Below, piece by piece: positions 22,063 through 32,226 of a DNA stretch of 64,000 bases (its first letter is position 1; each line of letters opens with the position of its first letter). This stretch comes from Batkoa obscura (taxonomy: Eukaryota > Entomophthoromycota > Entomophthoromycetes > Entomophthorales > Batkoaceae): the NCBI GenBank assembly GCA_030770535.1, contig JASVEC010000015.1:1040916-1104915 (forward strand), written 5' to 3'. Under the pieces are notes generated by a model that saw only the letters and a program-made list of their open reading frames with translations, had not been told where the DNA came from and ran no database searches. A program made the translations under genes and the position numbers.

Positions 22063-22150
22063 AGGAATGTATTTTCTGTTCAAGAATTTTACTAATAATT
22101 TTTCTGCTCAAATGGCGCTTAAAAGATGGAAAAAGTGAAGTCAAAAATTA
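22063..22150 (+). mobile_element. MITE copy 18, right end lost
   Basis: Starts AGGAATGTATTTTCTGTTCA after ATAT (22059-22062) and matches the family to GTGAAGTCAAAAA. The CATCCCC terminus and right duplication are missing. Confidence 0.75.
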
Positions 22151-23366
22151 TACTTTTTATTTTATTAATTAGTTTTAAAACTTTTTGATTTTTTTATAAT
22201 TACTAAAGCTAAATTCAATAAAAGTTAATAAAAAAGCTTAGACAACACTTATTAAAAAAACTAATATACAAATTTAATAAAATAGTTTAACATAATAAAA
22301 ATACTTAAAATTAGGTCAGTTATTATAATAATTGGTTTTTGAAATTTAAAATAAAAAGTAATATGGTAGCCTAATACCAAAAATTATACCAGTTAAATAA
22401 AAGTTATTTTTTGGTATTAAATTTTAGTTATTTGTTTGATTTATAACAAAATAATACTTGCATTTTGGTTTTTTTACTGACAAAATTTTTCAAAACAATA
22501 AACAAGCTTATACTATTTGATATAAATTATTCAAAAAGTGAAAATCAATGTAGATAGCTTTGGTTAGGAATTTAATAAACATAAAATAATATCAACGTAT
22601 GATTCTATTAATTAAATTCCTTAAAAATCAAACAATGATCACAGCTATAATGAATAATAGCAAAACACCTAGTCAAGTTTTTATAGTTTCTTTGATTCCC
22701 AGGTCCGTTCTTATTTTTACCACTTTTACTTACTCCATCTTTAATTTTGAATATAAATTATGCTTATTCTGGAGTCCAAGCTTCTTGAAAGTCCTCAATT
22801 TGTATAAAATTACCCAAAAAATTATACCTGCTATCTTTTGGGTGGTTCTTTACATCATGTAGTATAATCATTATTAAGGACTGGCTCAATATGTAAATAC
22901 TTATTCTCCATAAACATATAATTTAATTTAGAACAACAGCTAATAGTTTTATTAATTAATGTTTTGGGCTCCTAATGGATAATCTATACAATTTAAATAG
23001 TCATATGCAGAGCCTAAATTTTTGCAAGTGTAGTTATTATAGACCATTTTTTTCTATATAAAGGAAAATTAAGATGAAAAATGAGTGGTATTATTTTGAT
23101 CGGTTTCTCTAGTGATTTTTAATAAGTATTCTTTTATTGTTTCTCCAAGAGTAAAAATCATGTTTACCAAAAATAAGCTGATATTTTTAATTTTCTATAC
23201 CTATGAGAAATAAAATATTTACCATTAAACTAATAGTTTTCTCTTATTTTCATATCTTTGAATATCATTGGCCTTTTAAATTGTTTAATTTGATATCTTT
23301 TGCTTAAATTTATTTTGGTTGATTAAATAAAAAATAAAGAGTTTAAAATTTAGCAGTCACTTTATC

Positions 23367-24888
23367 ATGGAATGTGAAAACTGTAATACAATCAAAAATA
23401 AAATGATATGCAAGAGTTGTATCAAAATAGAGTAAATCAATAACACTAATATAAAACCAACATAATAACACTTCTATTAGAATTAGAAATTTTCGAAAAG
23501 ATCAATCATTAGGTGAACATGAAAGAAAGATTATTATTAAAAGGTTAGCTTCTCAATGGCCAACCCAATTAAATATACTACAAGCTCAAAGAGCTAAATT
23601 AAAACAATCAATAGACTATAATTCTGAACTAAAGTCTCAAATTAGTGAAGCAGTTGCCCAAGGTAAGTGATCTTCACTCAATCGTTTTTAATGATTAACT
23701 TTTTATCTAGCTAATAATAGGATAAAATACCTTCAAGAAGAAAATATGGTTAGAAAAGAAAGGTTAGATATTGTCAGGAAAAACTACCAAACTTATACTG
23801 CATTGGTCAATAATCAGCAGAATACCAGAGAGACTAAACTTAAAGAAGGAGATAAAGTTGCTCAACAGAGATTACATCAGACAAGAAGAGCGCTTATATC
23901 TTCCCTCGGAGAATTAGGAATCCATACAATAATCTTACCCACTATTTCATCAAGTAAAAAAACAACTTTAAATAAAGAAACAAGAACAGAGGATACCGCA
24001 AGATCAAGTAATTTAAATACAAATATTGATTACTTAAAAGCTACTAGTAATGAAATCCAAACAGTAGCTAGAAGAAGTTCACGCAATGATAGAGGACTAC
24101 AGTTAAGGAATAATAGTGAGCCTTTGGGCGGTGTGTTTTTTTCATTACATATTACAGTCCTAGTTGCAAGGTATTTAGGGGTTTCAATACCCTTTGATAC
24201 AAAAGTAATTGGGCCATTTTCAACTATTTATTTAAAACATGATTACCCAGATTACCAGGAGTTTAAGTAAGGAATATAATAATGCAGCTTTATATAATAA
24301 GTAAATTAACAAACACATTATTTTAGTTCAATTCCGTTGTATGAAATAGAGTCAAAAAGGGAATATAAAGAGTTACTAAAAATCATGGTTAGTTATAATC
24401 AAATTTATCTCCATTATTTACAGCTTTTGTCCCACGGAGTCAACCCTAAATTAAATAATTTAACCGAATATAGCTTGGAGGGCATAGGGACAGAAGGATT
24501 GATCATGTTTTTAGAGTCTTGTAAAAGAGGATGGGGAAATAAAACATTAAATAGCAATGCTTTATTAGGATCAGGTATTGATCCCACTTTTCGACCAGAT
24601 TTTCATCAGTTTTTATGGAAAATGAAAGGTGCAGCAAATACAGTTGGGAAAAAAGGGGTTTATACGGTTCATGAAAACCATTTTTCATCAGAGATCCCTA
24701 GCTCATTATTAGATGAAGATTATGATACTGACTTTTCACATTCCCAGTTGCCTCCTGCTCATAAACTAACGAGTTCAAATGATGGTAAAGCTGGGGTTGA
24801 AAAACCAGATTTAGAAGATGAGGCCTGGGAAAGCGTTGACGTTGTTTTACCTCCCACACCAGCAGAACTAGAAGCGTTCGGTATTTAA
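23367..24888 (+). CDS. ATG14: ATG14/Barkor-like autophagy PI3-kinase subunit (454 aa, 4 exons)
   Basis: Exons 23367-23431, 23481-23662, 23711-24266 and 24327-24888 join in phase, with GT...AG introns of 48-60 nt. The first residues carry C3-x2-C6-x8-C15-x2-C18 (CENCNTIKNKMICKSC), the N-terminal cysteine repeat that marks Atg14/Barkor and targets the Vps34-Vps15-Vps30 complex I to autophagy initiation sites. A coiled-coil stretch follows (about 40-140), then RRALISSLGELGIHTI, resembling the start of the conserved Atg14/UVRAG core. An acidic C-terminus contains EDEAWESVD. The first exon would read into a stop without the 23432 donor, so the splice is needed. UVRAG/Vps38 is the alternative, but it lacks the Cys repeat. 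A MITE lies 45 bp downstream. Confidence 0.75.
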
Positions 24889-24933
24889 TAAGAATTAATA
24901 ATTTTATGGAATAGGTGTATTAATAAACTATTT

Positions 24934-25031
24934 GGAGATGTGTTTTTGTGTTTAAGAATTTTACTAACAATTTTCCCGCTTAAATAGTGCTTAAAAGATG
25001 GAAAAATAATGAAGTTGAAAAAAACACTCCC
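24934..25031 (+). mobile_element. MITE copy 19 between two convergent genes
   Basis: Starts GGAGATGTGTTTTTGTGTTT, ends AACACTCCC. The duplication is ATTT (24930-24933 and 25032-25035). It occupies most of the 192-bp gap between the stop codons of the ATG14-like and Loa1-like genes. Confidence 0.93.
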
Positions 25032-25080
25032 ATTTATTAATAAAATGTCATGGAATTTAATAAATGATAAAAGTAATGTT

Positions 25081-26393
25081 TTATTCGACTTTTATTTGGG
25101 AATTTGCTTTTATATTATTGTTCTTGTTATAATATTCTATAAATTCTTTTTTATCATCGATATTTAGAGTAAGTTTTCGGAGCTTTGAAACGTTACTCAA
25201 TAATGAAGCAATTAATTGAGTTCTATCCCCTTCATTTTCTTTTTCTTTAATATAACTATTAGCTTCTTCATTATTTAATATTTGAATTATAATATTGTTC
25301 TTAAATTGACTAATTAGCTTAATAAAGTGAAAGCCCAAGTTGCCAATAGGAAAAGTAGGAGAAAAATCATTGAACGGGTATCTAATAAGGGAGAATGAGG
25401 TTAATATAAATAGCATTAATAAATATTAATAAATATTACTTTATATAAACAACGCGCATATTCAAATTGTCTTCATTTAAATCATTAAACAAATCTGTAA
25501 TAGGCTTTAATACACCTCTACCATTTGTTGAAGTACCCTTATAAGAAATAAGTAAATCAAAATGAAACTTCATAATAAATAATCTTACTTCCAAAAAAAT
25601 AACAATAGGACCTAAACCTTCATTTTTAACACATTGTATGAATTCATTTAATTCATGACTATCATTGTCTTTTAGAATTGTTAATTTCCCGAAATTTATT
25701 ATACTATTCCATAATGTATCCTTTGAAAGTCTTCCAGTTTTTGAACAAATTTTTGTAAACACTGGGTTATACCTAAAATAATAAATAACTAAACATCATA
25801 ACTAAACATGAAAAATAAGCTTACTTCATTTGCAAATAAAGTAAGTCTAAATAAGATGAAGAATTAACAATAATTAATTCCCCAACTTTAGGTTGATTAA
25901 CTTTAATTTTAGTTTTATTATTAATACCACGTTTTAAAGAAATTGAATTAGTTTTGATATTAAAAAAACCAAACAATAATAATAATAGTCTTATTGCTAT
26001 ACTTAGTATTATCCCTCGAAATAAAGGGTTAAGTAATTTCTATTAAATTATTAATTAATATTAACTTAAATACAACTTCACTTACGACACTCCCAATTTG
26101 ATAACTAATAAAACTAATGAGTGATAATAGTAATATAATGGGTAGTTTAATAATAACTAATATTGTTCCAAATAAATAGTTTTTAACTACGTTGAAAATC
26201 ACATTTAGTGTAGTTTCATTCTTTCTTTGAGGCTAGATTCAAGATTAATTAATGCATTTTTTCAATATTATTTGATTACAATTATTGGAAGGAAAGGTTG
26301 AATCCCGGTTCCTGGATCCTAATAATTTGTGTTAGTATTGTACCTTTAATAGTATATTGTATATATTACTCTCCATTTAGAATATTTTTCCAT
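25081..26393 (-). CDS. LOA1: Loa1/Vps66-like membrane acyltransferase (352 aa, 6 exons)
   Basis: Exons, 5' to 3': 26370-26393, 26280-26318, 26086-26232, 25825-26039, 25440-25772 and 25081-25381, all in phase. The two short first exons give MEKYSKWRDPGTGIQPFLP, the N-terminal signature I recall for fungal Vps66/Loa1 proteins, which acylate lysophosphatidic acid and affect lipid droplets and vacuolar sorting. A hydrophobic stretch at about 38-62 should anchor it in the membrane. The acyltransferase-type blocks are NSSSYLDLLYL (about 126-136) and YKGTSTNGRGVLKP (about 195-208). The first corresponds to the usual HX4D motif but has Ser for His, and the second has YKGT where related enzymes have (F/P)EGT. 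Either this subfamily uses another mechanism or catalysis is reduced. The C-terminal third is Asn/Lys-rich. Confidence 0.7.
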
Positions 26394-26590
26394 CTTAATT
26401 TAAAATTTGTAAAAAAGCAATGTGTGAGAGTAATTTGAAATAAATAAAACTCAGAACAAATCAAAAATTAGAAAATGTATTGATAAATTAACATTTTATT
26501 GTAATAAAAATAAGTTACATGCATAAAATTTTCTATAATTAAATATGCCTGCTGATAGTTAAATTTTTGTCTTCAAAATAAAATAGATAT

Positions 26591-27726
26591 TTACTCAAGG
26601 TATTCACTTAATAAAGCATCATAGTCATCATAAGATACTACGCTTCTTCTGTTTGTACTGTTCTCAGTCCCATTTACATTTTCATCTCTGTTTTCGATCT
26701 TAATCTTTTTTTTACTCTTTACTATTTTTCCTTTACTGTTGCCATCAGTATTGTCTATATCTTTATACGAAGGCCCTTTTGCCCCATTTCCTGCTTTATA
26801 CATTGCTTCTTTTTCATCATCAGAGAAATCTTCGATTGCACTTACTTCTTCATCATAAAAATTTGACGCATCTATACCTTTTTGTTTTAATAACTCAGGC
26901 ACATTAACATATTTAATGTCTTTCTCAGTATAATATACTTTACTCCCAATTTGATGTTGTAGTTTAATAGGCTCTGAGCTATTATCTATCTCTTTATTAT
27001 CTATATCTTCTATTTTGATATCAGTAGCTACTACTTTATCATCCATATTTCCTACTTTACTATCACTATCTTCTTGATTTACATTACTATCGTTTTTATC
27101 TTTTGATTCATTTTCTTTAAATTTGACTAAATAAAATGGTCTTTCAACAGGGCCAAATGTTTCGTGGATTCTACCAAGAACTTTTCGATTTTCCGATACA
27201 ACTATAGTTTCAGAATCCAAAGCTACTTCTGCGTCATCAATTTTGATCTTTTTATATGCTTGAACAATAAATGTGTTATGATTAATAATATTACTAATCT
27301 CTCCTAGATATTCAATAGGAATTGTCATATCTAGCTCCTTGGGTAAGGGGAGATCAAAGATAAGTTGGTCTGCAACAATGGTATCTACTTCATGTACTGA
27401 TTTTATCGGATTTAAAAAGGCTGGTGTTTCATACAAATCTACTGCTTTTAAACCATCTGAATCGTTATCGCTATTATTGGAGTCAATCGAAGAATCTTCA
27501 TCAGAACCAAATTTCATGAAATCTATAATAGATTAAGTAAATTAAAAAATTAAACATGATCTAAACTTAAGCTACCTTTTTCTTTTTCGGCATATTTTTG
27601 TTTATTTAGAATCCTCCAACTTTTATTTTCACTAACATATTCATTTGGTTTTTTAACTTCTGATTTATCACTTTCGTTTTCAGAATCCGTCAGCTCAATT
27701 ATCCTATCACTATCACTATTACTCAT
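26591..27726 (-). CDS. NAF1: NAF1, H/ACA snoRNP assembly factor (360 aa, 2 exons)
   Basis: Exon 1 is 27576-27726 and exon 2 is 26591-27522, joined across a 53-nt intron. Naf1 is a nuclear shuttling factor that holds the Cbf5-Nop10-Nhp2 core during H/ACA RNP assembly before Gar1 replaces it. The Gar1/Naf1 beta-barrel spans about residues 118-185 and has the hallmark LGRIHETFGPVERPFYLVKF. The second Naf1 block at about 237-290 contains QKGIDASNFYDEEV and EDFSDDEKEA. N-terminal and C-terminal regions are acidic and Ser/Lys-rich, as is usual. It lies 197 bp from the start of the Loa1-like gene on the same strand. Confidence 0.88.
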
Positions 27727-28175
27727 TGTATATACTGTCTTTATTAAAAAGAATTAGTATTATCAAGTTTGCTTTTTGGGAAGTATTTTTTAAAAAGTTG
27801 TAATTTGCTATTTAGAATACTTCCTTCTTCCAATCAATAGACTTTGGGGGCAAAGTTAATCCAATCAAAGCCTTCAAAAAACTTAGGGTAGAATTCTCAA
27901 AGCTAAGCCTTAAGCTATTTCTGTGGACTATAACTTTCATTGGTTAAACAAATGCAGAAGTTGGAGACAATTGACCTAAAATTAGTTTTTAGTAAAATTT
28001 TGCAAGTTAAATAATAATTAAATGAGTAGAGATGTTTAAAAGTTATTAAAAAAGTTTAAATTTTATGTTAATAGAAAATGGACAAAACAAAAAAACATTT
28101 ATTGTTATTTATTATATGAAATCAAGTTGGTATCTTAATTTAAAATGTTTACATTCATAAAAAATTATTTAATAT
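27727..28175. other. Upstream region of NAF1
   Basis: Nothing specific is recognised between the NAF1 start and the MITE at 28176; it presumably contains the NAF1 promoter. Confidence 0.4.
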
Positions 28176-28261
28176 ATTTTTTTGTCCAAGAGCCCTACTA
28201 ATAATTTTTCTACTCAAATAGCTCTTAAAATGGAAAAAGTGATAAAATCAAAAAACACCCC
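28176..28261 (+). mobile_element. MITE copy 20, left terminus missing
   Basis: Begins at TTTTTTTGTCCAAGAGCCCT, lacking the GGGGATG terminus, and ends AACACCCC before AATTT. The core CTACTCAAATAGCTCTTAAA is clear. Confidence 0.75.
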
Positions 28262-28981
28262 AATTTAATAAAGTTAAACTTTAAGAATTCTTACAGATAT
28301 TTATTAAAATATGGATATGTGTGGTGGTAATAAGATAAAGAATTGTCTTAATCTATTTAATTAAATTTTCACATCAAAACTACCTTTCTAGAAACAATAA
28401 TTTCTATCCATTTTTATTGTTCAATAACTGAAAGCTATTAAAGCAACACAGGCGGCTTTTCTGTAAATAATATTTAATCACATCTTTTTGAAAAATGTAA
28501 AACTCCAACGGTTTAGCAATTGACAGCAAAAAATTAACAAAAATTAATCAAAATCATACAATTTATAGTTTTTTGTTTAGTTTTTCTGCTTGCAGTTGTT
28601 AAACATCAGAATTTTGTATATTTTTCAAAAAGGTGTATTTCGAATTAGTAAAATTAATAAATAGATAAACAAAAGCAGTTAATGATTGAGTTGATCTTAA
28701 ATTAAGAAAGTTAATATATTGCTAATTATAACATAAATTGTAAAGATTACTGAATTATTACTAAAATCATTGCCAAGACAAAACATTTACGTTACCAATA
28801 AAGTCAATTCTAGATTTCTTAAAACAGTTAAATGATGATTCAAGTTATAGTATAAACACAAGACAGTTAGCAAGATAAAAATTAATTCCAGTTAAAGTTA
28901 ACTATAACATTAAATATGTTAGAACAATCAAAATATTAGTAACGATAGTTAAAAACCGAAATTATCTACAGAACTAAATAC
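28262..28981. other. Upstream region of the GPI-protein gene
   Basis: No gene or repeat is recognised. The region is AT-rich with scattered AGTTAA-type words and leads into the TATA box at 28982. Confidence 0.4.
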
Positions 28982-28989
28982 TATATAAA
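28982..28989 (+). promoter_or_regulatory. TATA box of the small cell-surface gene
   Basis: TATATAAA lies 91 bp before the start codon at 29080. It is a plain consensus match; in such AT-rich DNA a chance match is possible, but position and orientation fit. Confidence 0.5.
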
Positions 28990-29079
28990 CCATTGAATTT
29001 ACTCTCTTTAAAATTATCAACTTAAACATTTAATTTTTTAATACCCATACATTTAAACTAATACTAAATAATAATCAAT

Positions 29080-29475
29080 ATGAAATTTGCTGCTACCTTT
29101 GTTACCATCCTTTTAGCTTCCGTTGCTGCTCAAGATTCTCAAGATAGTGCTAGTGATGTTGTTGCCTCTGGTAAAAGTGCTGCCTCTAGTGTATCTGCAT
29201 CTGCTGCTACTGTAATCTCTGCTGCTAGTGATGCTGCCTCTAAAGCCGTTTCTGGCACTGACTCAGCCACTGGCTCTGATGTCAAGCCAACTGCAAGTGG
29301 CTCTGCTGCTGCTAAAGCTTCTGGTTCTGCTTCAGGCAGTGCAGGTGCTAAAAGCGCTTCAGCTAAGGCAGGTGCTAAGAGTGGAAGTGCTATGAATGCT
29401 AATTCAAATGCCTCTCTCTTAACTTACTCTCCATTATTGGCTTTCGCTTTAATCCCTGCCTCCATGAACTTTTAG
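29080..29475 (+). CDS. Small Ser/Ala/Gly-rich secreted, probably GPI-anchored protein (131 aa)
   Basis: Single exon. Residues 1-17 (MKFAATFVTILLASVAA) form a clear signal peptide with a predicted cut before QDSQ. Residues 18-108 are low complexity, dominated by Ser, Ala, Gly, Lys and Thr (SAS, SGSA and AKSAS repeats), as in O-glycosylated cell-wall proteins. The last about 20 residues are hydrophobic after NANSNAS, consistent with a GPI-attachment signal. It contains no cysteine and no domain. GC content and codon use are markedly higher in GC than the surroundings, suggesting strong expression. It stands alone with over 1.3 kb upstream and 2.7 kb downstream free of genes. I recognise no named family. 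Confidence 0.75.
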   Translation: MKFAATFVTILLASVAAQDSQDSASDVVASGKSAASSVSASAATVISAASDAASKAVSGTDSATGSDVKPTASGSAAAKASGSASGSAGAKSASAKAGAKSGSAMNANSNASLLTYSPLLAFALIPASMNF

Positions 29476-29893
29476 AATAACTGCATTTTATTAATAAATA
29501 TTATAAATTGAATCACGTTTTTTTTACAAGTTTACTTTATAAGCGTAAAAATTGTTAAAATTTATGATAGTTATAAAATCAATAATTAACTATTTTCAGG
29601 TTTTTGAATGACCTGGATTACCGAATTTCGTTTATTACAAAAGGTAATATCCATTTTACAAAGCGTTATTTCAAAATCAAAATTTTAATATAAATGTTGT
29701 TTTAAAGCCTTATGATTTAAGTTAAAATTTGCTTTATAAAATAACAGAAAATACTTAGCTGCTATAATTTCTAAAGTAATCTAATAGGATTATTTTAACG
29801 GTAATAACTATATAATGTACAGCAAATTTGTTTACTAATATAATTCTTTAAATCAAAATTTTAAACTTTATTTGATATTTCGATTTAACATAT

Positions 29894-29987
29894 GGGGTGT
29901 TTTTTAACTTTATTACTTTTTCCATCTTAAGTATTATTTGAATGAAAAATTTGTTAGTAAAATTCTTAAGTACAAAAATACATCCCC
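29894..29987 (-). mobile_element. MITE copy 21
   Basis: Starts GGGGTGTTTTTTAACTTTAT, ends ACATCCCC. ATAT lies at 29890-29893 and 29988-29991. Confidence 0.9.
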
Positions 29988-29991
29988 ATAT

Positions 29992-32226
29992 AGTACTGCT
30001 TAAATTCTGCTTATAGCTCTACCTACAAAAAGACCTATAAGACCCCATTAGTTATACTGTACATTAAGTCCTCCAGTTTCCATAATGTCTATAAATAGAG
30101 CAAAAGTTGATATAAAAGCTAATTTCTTTGAATAAATGAACTAGTTTTATTAACACAACCTTAAAGATGCCGAAGACTCCCAAGTGTTTATTTCGGGGGA
30201 ATAAGATTCTGAACGACTAACTCGCGAAATGAAGATAGTGTGAAAAGAGATAAAATGACGGGAGAGAAAAGGAGACGGATGAGCTATTTCTTAGAGGCCC
30301 AAAACGATAAGGTTGACAATTGCTTAAAAAACGCCTTGTATTAAATCATTTACGTTACATTTATGTTAAATACATCTTAAATTTTGATTGTAGTTATCAA
30401 AGTATAATCAATACGCAATTTTTAAGTCGAATAATATTTGCCCATTTTTAATGGAATATAGTTGAGATTATACATTATAATTTAAATTTACCATAATTTT
30501 AGTATAATCAATTGTTTGATATTAAAGTTGAATAAATAAAACAATAAGAGCTATTTACAAATAATAATAAAAAGGACTTTAGAATAAATTAAATATTATA
30601 CAAGTATGGAAAGCTCTTAAAGTTAATATAAGTTATCTTGAATTATTATTTTTCACAATAGGTTAAATATGGAACAAATCATGTTTCCCTCCTCAAATTG
30701 TTTAGTAAATTGGGGTACTATTAATTAAATGAGTATAGAAGTTGCATTATACGTGAATATAAAAAGATAATAGGATAATAAACAGGCATTCAATAATAAA
30801 AATTCTAAAACACTTTCCTTCCTTCTGTGGCAAGAAATGTGGAGGCAATTTAAAATAAATAAATTTAAATTGATCCTTTTCTCATTTTGGGAAAATTACT
30901 TTATTATTAGCAGAATGCTTTAAGAATATATTTTTTCCCTGTAATCTAATGATAGTCTCTTCCCCCTTCCCTTTAGATTACCCCTCATAAATCAAAACAT
31001 TTAGGAGTCTGTACAACTTTTCAAGGTTATTAAAAAAGAAAAAAGAAAAAATAAGTTTTTGAAATAATTTTATATCATGTTGTTAAAAAGTAATTGGTTT
31101 GATAATATAGAGCTCATTACAAAATGTTATAAAAAACAACTTATTAGAAACGTAATAGAATAATTACTTGAGATTAGAATGACTTTGACGATGACAAGTT
31201 GAAGTAATAATTTATTATTAATTGTCACAACATTAAAATAAAAATTAGCCGCCAGTTTTTTTATTGAAGTGATTTAAAAAACGAAAGTGCACTAAAGGTC
31301 AGCAGTTGAAAGTTAAATAAATAGTTTGAATTTTTTTTAGAAAAATTCTTTATTTTATATCTAATTTTTATTATATTAAAATAATACAAAATAGACCTAA
31401 CAAAAATGAGTCGTATCAAAATAATTATATAATGCAAAACCATAAGCATTTAGATTTATGCTTTATATTTCAAATAAAAGTTTGATTTTAATTAGGTTTC
31501 TGATAGTTCCCAGGCATGGGAAGAGTAAAGAATAAATAATCCATATTAAAAAAGAAAGGCAAAAGAATCACTTGACAATCAAAATCAATCATCTATTAGA
31601 TATTTTATAGCCGGGTTTATTTATTGTTAAATTTTGTTTAAGGTACAATCAATTGTGATTAGTATAATCTTTAATTATACAAAAGTAAAATATAACAGAA
31701 ATAATAAAAATAATAAAAATAATAAAAGTAATAAAAATAATAGAATATGATATTTCTTTTTTAAATACAAGTTTTTAATTAAATTAAATTAATTTTTTTA
31801 CATATATAGGTAGATGTATAAATTCTGTTAGAAAAAAGCAATATTCTTTAAATAGCCTTAATAGGGAATTAATACCACTAACGGGAATGTAGGTTGTCAA
31901 AAATAAGTTTTTACTTTCTTAAATTTCCTAATAGGTTGGAGTTCAAATAAGTTTTACCTTTAGATTAGGCTTTAAGTCATTTTGTATGCAATGTGATTTA
32001 ACACCATAGATAGGAATCATGCTAGGTGAATATTGATTTCAAATTACTCCCTTAAAAAAGTAAAAGTTGGATCACTGGGAAGTATAAATAAACAATAAAT
32101 TATTGTTTAACAATTAATATTTTTATTTATCTTATCTTACCTTACCTTTAAAACAGGTTTTTATAATAAATCAAATATATAAAAAAGAGGTATTGAAAAT
32201 TCAATTGTACTGTTTTAATTTGATCC
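29992..32226. other. 2.2-kb gene-free stretch
   Basis: No gene is supported. It holds a GC-richer, purine-rich island at about 30165-30330 and a short tandem repeat at 31701-31743. The MFS promoter is presumably in the last few hundred bases, where a CTTATCTTACCTTACCTTT tract (32131-32149) lies about 80 bp before the start codon. Confidence 0.5.
31701..31743. repeat. Microsatellite, ATAATAAAA-type 9-bp unit
   Basis: About four to five tandem copies of a 9-bp unit with single-base changes, upstream of the MFS transporter gene. Confidence 0.75.

Larger units (their letters stand above)
19041..23366. other. Gene-free stretch with a dense MITE cluster
   Basis: Seven MITE copies lie here, listed separately. 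Between them I see no gene. A 62-codon open frame (19537-19725, minus) and an 87-codon one (22599-22862, plus) resemble nothing I know and have no splice context. A worn GGGGTCGC...CCTTCAT segment at 21190-21260 may be a decayed relative of the MITEs. Confidence 0.5.

Noticed and set aside
9200-22150. Regularly spaced ~98-bp repeats as a possible CRISPR-like array
   Set aside because: Spacing is irregular, orientation is mixed, each copy has its own 4-bp target duplication, and the genome is eukaryotic.
22599-22862. 87-codon frame (plus) and its opposite strand
   Set aside because: Neither strand shows a motif I recognise, and flanking sequence offers no exons.
24267-24326. A 26-nt intron giving an extra KEYNNAALYNN segment in the ATG14-like protein
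   Set aside because: Needs an intron far below the usual 41-60 nt and a frame change; the 60-nt GT...AG intron joins in phase without either.
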